From contig NZ_CAXBGE010000009.1 of NCBI RefSeq assembly GCF_963975345.1, positions 105,755 through 169,754 on the forward strand: a stretch of 64,000 nucleotides of DNA, given 5' to 3'. The stretch is from Maricaulis sp963975345. Its GTDB lineage: Bacteria; Pseudomonadota; Alphaproteobacteria; Caulobacterales; Maricaulaceae. The first letter of the stretch is position 1, and each line of letters opens with the position of its first letter. Positions 61,904 through 64,000 of this stretch are shown one piece after another. A model generated the notes under the pieces. That model was not told the DNA's origin, did not search any database, and saw only the letters and a program-made list of their open reading frames with translations. A program made the translations under genes and the position numbers.

Positions 61904-61988
61904 TGGTGCCCCTGGCCAGACTCGAACTGGCACTCCGTGAGGAAACGGATTTTGAATCCGTCGCGTCTACCAGTTCCGCCACAGGGGC
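61904..61988 (-). tRNA. tRNA-Leu (anticodon CAA), CCA encoded
   Basis: On the minus strand: acceptor GCCCCTG / CAGGGGC, anticodon stem ACGGA/TCCGT with loop TTCAAAA (anticodon CAA), a long variable arm as expected for leucine tRNA, T loop TTCGAGT, discriminator A and encoded CCA. It reads UUG. Confidence 0.95.
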
Positions 61989-62111
61989 TAACCGTGGGAA
62001 ATGCAGGAGGCGCAAGCTGACGATCCGCGCGCCTGCTGTCAACGGCCCAATGCGCTCGACCGGCAGCGCTTGCGCAGCTAGGTTTGCGCACGATTTTCAA
62101 GACCGGGGTGC

Positions 62112-62732
62112 ATGATGACTGAAACGACTGCTTCGCGCGGGCTGATTGGCGCCCTCGAACAGATTGCCGACAAGGCCGGCGAAGACGGGATGAGCCTTGG
62201 TGAATTTGTCGATGCGCTCGGCGAACGCGCCTTCGGGATCATCCTGTTCGCAATGGCGCTGCCGGTCTCCATCCCTTTCCTGTATGGCGTGCCGCAAGTG
62301 ATGGCGCTGCCGATGATGGCACTGTCGGCGCAGATGCTGCTCGGCCGCGGCGAGCCCTGGCTGCCGGCGCGTTTCAAGGCCAGCCGCCTCGACAAGCGCG
62401 GGCTGACGCGGATGGCGCAAGGCGGGCGCAAATGGTTTGGCTGGCTCGAAGCATTGGCGCGGCCGCGGCTGACGGCGCTGTCCGGGCCGATGGCGGAACG
62501 GGTAATCGGCGGGATTTTCGTCATCTTCTGCACCAGCATCCTGATCCCGCTGCCGGCGACCAATACGACACCGGGCATTGCACTCGCGATCGCAGCGCTC
62601 GGTCTGTTAACCCGCGACGGGCTGTTGGTGCTGGGTGGGCTGTTGCTGGGCCTGGTCTGGATCGCGCTTTTGCTGGTTTTCGGCCACGCAGCGATTGATG
62701 TCATCAAGGCCTTCCTGCAATCTGCCTTCTAA
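62112..62732 (+). CDS. ExoD-like exopolysaccharide synthesis protein
   Basis: 206 residues with about four membrane helices. G-M-S-L-G-E-F-V-D-A-L-G-E-R-A-F-G, then P-F-L-Y-G-V-P and P-L-P-A-T-N-T-T-P-G are the ExoD family pattern. In Sinorhizobium, exoD mutants have altered exopolysaccharide and alkali sensitivity; the mechanism is unknown. It starts 124 bases after tRNA-Leu on the opposite strand and 60 bases before dsbB. Confidence 0.9.
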   Translation: MMTETTASRGLIGALEQIADKAGEDGMSLGEFVDALGERAFGIILFAMALPVSIPFLYGVPQVMALPMMALSAQMLLGRGEPWLPARFKASRLDKRGLTRMAQGGRKWFGWLEALARPRLTALSGPMAERVIGGIFVIFCTSILIPLPATNTTPGIALAIAALGLLTRDGLLVLGGLLLGLVWIALLLVFGHAAIDVIKAFLQSAF

Positions 62733-62792
62733 TATCCCTTCGCCCCGTGTGCGCATTGGTCACGGTGCGAGCGCAATCAAGGTTCAGTAATT

Positions 62793-63320
62793 ATGCCTGA
62801 AATGAAACCCGTCCTGTCCCAATTCCCCTTGACCCGCTGGCCGTTGCTGTTGGCTGCCGGGTCGCTTTTGATGATGTTCGGGGCTTGGGGTTTTCAGTAT
62901 ATCGGCCATTACGACCCCTGTGCACTGTGCTTTGACCAACGCCACATCCACATGGTGGTGATCGGCTTCGGCTTCGCGGTCGGACTGGCGCTGATGTTCC
63001 AGCCCGAGCTGGCCCGGTTCACGCCCTGGGCCCTTTTCCTGATGGGGACGGTGCTGCTGTATTCGGCCGGTTTCGCCTCTTGGCATGCCGGGATCGAGAA
63101 TGGCTGGTGGGCGGGACCGGCGACCTGCACCGCAGCCGGTGGCGGCAGTATTTCAGCCAGCGACATCATGGCGGCGCTTAATGGCGAGCGCCCGGTCGTG
63201 CTGTGTGACCAGGCCGCTTGGCGCATGTTCGGCATTTCGATGGCCGGCTATAATGCAATCATTTCCGCCGGCATGGCAGCGGTTGCGGCCTGGGTCGGCT
63301 ATCGGGGGCTCAAGACCTGA
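62793..63320 (+). CDS. dsbB: Disulfide bond formation protein B
   Basis: 175 residues with four membrane helices. The first redox pair is in Y-D-P-C-A-L-C-F-D-Q-R, the second pair is formed by Cys in A-T-C-T-A-A and V-L-C-D-Q, both in periplasmic loops. It reoxidises DsbA-type proteins with ubiquinone as acceptor. Its TGA overlaps the coq7 ATG by one base, so a quinone-using and a quinone-making enzyme are coupled. Confidence 0.93.
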   Translation: MPEMKPVLSQFPLTRWPLLLAAGSLLMMFGAWGFQYIGHYDPCALCFDQRHIHMVVIGFGFAVGLALMFQPELARFTPWALFLMGTVLLYSAGFASWHAGIENGWWAGPATCTAAGGGSISASDIMAALNGERPVVLCDQAAWRMFGISMAGYNAIISAGMAAVAAWVGYRGLKT

Positions 63321-63922
63321 TGATCGACACCCCCGCCACAGAGCCCGGAACGGACCTCATCCCTGAACCGCGCATTCCTCTGCCCGGCAAGCGCCGCGAT
63401 CCGCGCCGGATCGAGCAGATGTTGCGCGTTGACCATGCCGGCGAATACGGCGCCGTGGCGATTTATGGCGGCCAGCGCGCGATTTACGGCACGCTGCCCC
63501 ACAAGGCCCGCATCGCCCGTCAGCTCGAAGAGATGGAGGCCGACGAACAGGTCCATCTCGAGGCTTTCGACGCCCTTCTGGTCGAACACCGCGCCCGTCC
63601 CACCGCGCTCGGTCCGATCTGGAACATCGCCGGTCACGCCCTCGGCGCCGTCACCGCCCTGATGGGTGACAAGGCAGCGCATGCCTGTACCGAGGCCGTC
63701 GAGACGGTGATCGAACAACATTATGCCGGCCAGATCACCGAGCTGCGCGCGATGGGTGAAGACAAGCTCGCCGACCGCTTCGACCAGTTCCGCGACGAAG
63801 AATTGGCGCATCGCGACCTCGCCATCGAGGAAGGCGCCAAAGACGCACCGGGCTATCCGCTGCTGTCAGGTCTGATCCAGGCCGGTTGCCGCCTGGCCAT
63901 CAAGGTCAGCGAAAAGATCTGA
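63320..63922 (+). CDS. coq7: Demethoxyubiquinone hydroxylase Coq7
   Basis: 200 residues. The carboxylate-bridged di-iron ligands are visible: R-V-D-H-A-G-E-Y-G-A, M-E-A-D-E-Q-V-H-L-E (E-x-x-H), the A-V-E-T-V-I-E segment and F-R-D-E-E-L-A-H-R-D (E-x-x-H). It adds the last ring hydroxyl in ubiquinone synthesis. It is coupled to dsbB and followed directly by the repeat at the window edge. Confidence 0.95.
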   Translation: MIDTPATEPGTDLIPEPRIPLPGKRRDPRRIEQMLRVDHAGEYGAVAIYGGQRAIYGTLPHKARIARQLEEMEADEQVHLEAFDALLVEHRARPTALGPIWNIAGHALGAVTALMGDKAAHACTEAVETVIEQHYAGQITELRAMGEDKLADRFDQFRDEELAHRDLAIEEGAKDAPGYPLLSGLIQAGCRLAIKVSEKI

Positions 63923-64000
63923 GCATTTCCAGCAAAAGTGGGATTCGGTTTTGCGGTTCGGAAATGCGACCACTAAAACCTGAGCATTTCCAGCAAAAGT
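63921..64000. repeat. Intergenic repeat, copies B1 and B2 (window edge)
   Basis: GAGCATTTCCAGCAAAAGT occurs at 63921 and again at 63982, a unit of 61 bases cut by the window end. Each unit contains GCATTTCC...GGAAATGC and AGCAAAA...TTTTGC pairs able to form a hairpin. The same unit, diverged, follows carD at 44909. Confidence 0.82.

Noticed and set aside
61576..62115. Open frames crossing tRNA-Leu on both strands
   Set aside because: They include the well-known antisense tRNA peptide (A-E-L-V-D-A-T-D-S-K) and have no other support.

Overview
The window is chromosomal DNA from a GC-rich alphaproteobacterium, most likely of the Caulobacterales/Maricaulales (Hyphomonadaceae/Maricaulis-like) group. 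This is inferred from family-level gene content and order: ptsP-lysC divergent from ubiG; a nitrilase/grxC/DUF1178 cluster; cobS and cobT without other cobalamin genes; rpmB-DUF3108-Suv3-like helicase-S4-TerB-fdxA-carD; and an xerD cluster back to back with aroK-aroB. No rRNA, CRISPR array, prophage or intact transposase was seen. Two tRNA genes are present: Arg(CCT) and Leu(CAA).

Layout. 1-11 kb: isoprenoid synthesis (ispG, cut by the window edge), a RodZ-like protein, the nitrogen-PTS enzyme ptsP coupled to lysC, ubiG, a DUF1178/nitrilase/glutaredoxin operon, ComF, an NDUFAF5-like methyltransferase, a lone Flp pilin coupled to mutT, and a lipoprotein peptidyl-prolyl isomerase. 11-18 kb: secA, then a TonB-dependent receptor and a PepSY membrane protein behind a Fur-like dyad, forming an iron-uptake unit. 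18-27 kb: accA, a serine beta-lactamase-like hydrolase, xerD with an unknown exported protein and a 46-residue membrane protein, aroK-aroB-CNNM transporter, BolA and a J-domain protein. 27-37 kb: cobS and cobT, separated by about 5 kb holding a merTPA mercury-resistance operon, an exported protein, a DUF1778/GNAT toxin-antitoxin pair and a small conserved protein. 37-46 kb: amidohydrolase, rpmB, and the DUF3108-helicase-S4-TerB-fdxA-carD run. 46-52.5 kb: a soluble mini-chemoreceptor, then tRNA-Arg(CCT), followed by a compositionally different block with a GT2-GtrA flippase/transferase, a GT39 transferase, a membrane-anchored LuxR regulator, a second DUF3108 protein and a decayed hipBA module. 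52.5-64 kb: housekeeping and accessory enzymes (alcohol dehydrogenase, pgeF-selO, hydrolase, ArsR-SRPBCC pair, DUF924, fatty acyl-CoA synthetase, DUF417), tRNA-Leu, exoD, and dsbB-coq7.

The most informative signals are structural. (1) The mer operon lies between the 3' end of cobS and a second, diverged copy of that 3' end, which suggests insertion at the cobS terminus. It has a textbook 19-bp-spacer MerR-type promoter but no merR nearby. (2) A perfect 28-bp inverted repeat supplies the last codons and stop of a GNAT gene. (3) hipA is reduced to a frameshifted fragment while the hipB-like antitoxin remains intact. (4) Two DUF3108 paralogues lie in the window, one in the housekeeping cluster and one in the putative island beside tRNA-Arg. 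(5) Several genes too short or too overlapped to stand out are well supported, including a 46-residue membrane protein with a strong ribosome binding site. I did not find a clearly new multi-gene system. The best candidates for undescribed biology are the cobS-linked insertion, the tRNA-Arg block and the unknown exported protein with its coupled mini-membrane protein.
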